64,000 bases of DNA from Aquiflexum balticum DSM 16537 (GTDB taxonomy: Bacteria; Bacteroidota; Bacteroidia; Cytophagales; Cyclobacteriaceae), in contig NZ_LT838813.1 in assembly GCF_900176595.1 (NCBI RefSeq), forward strand, positions 1,612,001 through 1,676,000, read 5' to 3'. Below the pieces are notes generated by a model. It searched no databases and had not been told where the DNA came from. It was given only the letters and a program-made list of their open reading frames with translations. This document shows, piece by piece, positions 63,672 through 64,000 of this stretch (the stretch's first letter is position 1; every line of letters starts with the position of its first letter). A program made the translations under genes and the position numbers.

Positions 63672-64000
63672 CTAAAAAGTCGCTATTTTTTCTTTCACCT
63701 GTTCCATCAACCACATGGGTGTGGAGGTAGCACCACAGATACCAACAGTATCGTTAATTCTAAACCATTCTTTGTCTACCTGTTCAGGATTGGAAACAAA
63801 ATAGGTGTCTGGATTTTTTTCTTTGCAGACATTGTAAAGAACTTTTCCATTTGAGGATTTAGTACCGCTGACAAAAATGATTTTATCAAACTTTTCGGCA
63901 AAGGACCGTAGTTCCTTATCTCTATTGGAAACTTGTCTACAAATGGTATCATTCGTATTGACTGTTATACCATTTTCCTTTAGGATATCCGTAATTTCAT
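63672..64000 (-). CDS. ispH: 4-hydroxy-3-methylbut-2-enyl diphosphate reductase, C-terminal part
   Basis: An open frame enters from the right edge and stops at 63672, covering the last 109 codons. It reads DTVGICGATSTPMWLMEQV at the end, the IspH C-terminal signature with the third iron-sulfur Cys, and DTYFVSNPEQVDKEWF before it. IspH makes IPP and DMAPP in the MEP pathway. The N-terminal part is beyond the window. It is followed by the carotenoid-type gene, so the two may be co-transcribed. Confidence 0.93.
   Translation of the reverse strand, partial: EITDILKENGITVNTNDTICRQVSNRDKELRSFAEKFDKIIFVSGTKSSNGKVLYNVCKEKNPDTYFVSNPEQVDKEWFRINDTVGICGATSTPMWLMEQVKEKIATF

Overview
The window looks like chromosome of a Bacteroidota species, most likely order Cytophagales, family Cyclobacteriaceae (Algoriphagus/Aquiflexum-like). 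The grounds are a SusC-type TonB transporter with a hybrid two-component regulator, BatD, DUF4270, a stand-alone glycogen-synthase N domain, a CrtW-type ketolase next to ispH, moderate-to-low GC, and promoter-like TAnnTTTG boxes. I saw no rRNA, tRNA or CRISPR array. The assignment rests on gene content only.

Layout. 1-10.6 kb: a polysaccharide-utilisation locus, with a partial susC, a GH5-like secreted hydrolase and a GH53 endo-galactanase on the minus strand, and a divergent hybrid two-component regulator on the plus strand. A near-perfect 45-bp palindrome lies between the two arms. Galactan is the likely substrate. 10.7-19.7 kb: an acetate-use module on the minus strand, with acetyl-CoA synthetase, a single-domain response regulator, a symporter-fused histidine kinase, a small membrane protein, an ActP-like symporter, its DUF4212 partner and a putative porin. 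19.8-34.8 kb: mostly housekeeping genes (lone zinc-ribbon HTH protein, ZIP transporter, apbE, ruvB, queG, a GNAT-like protein, batD-aroC, a dicarboxylate symporter, a decayed toxin-antitoxin pair, prmA, tpiA, recX, two CxxCH haem proteins).

34.8-38 kb: an AT-rich accessory patch. It holds a zinc-ribbon protein, a 13 x 21-bp tandem array, a strong hairpin, and a two-gene unit of a SIR2-like protein plus a four-helix membrane protein that may be a defence system. 38-45 kb: an oxidoreductase, a sugar epimerase and a large ThuA/dehydrogenase/cupredoxin lipoprotein with a divergent AraC regulator. 45.5-50.6 kb: an M14 peptidase, a small lipoprotein and glmS. 50.6-55.5 kb: a second accessory patch with an orphan lipoprotein, gene debris and a complete IS1634-family element flanked by identical 547-bp direct repeats. 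The long repeat kept the target gene (DUF4270) intact and left a second copy of its 3' end on the other side. 55.2-64 kb: DUF4270 and glycogen synthase, divergent from panC-panD-flippase-yugP, then an acyl-CoA dehydrogenase, an AraC regulator, a carotenoid ketolase and the C-terminal part of ispH.

The least ordinary items are the long target duplication of the IS1634-type element, the SIR2-like/membrane-protein pair beside the 21-bp array, and the acetate module whose response regulator has no DNA-binding domain.
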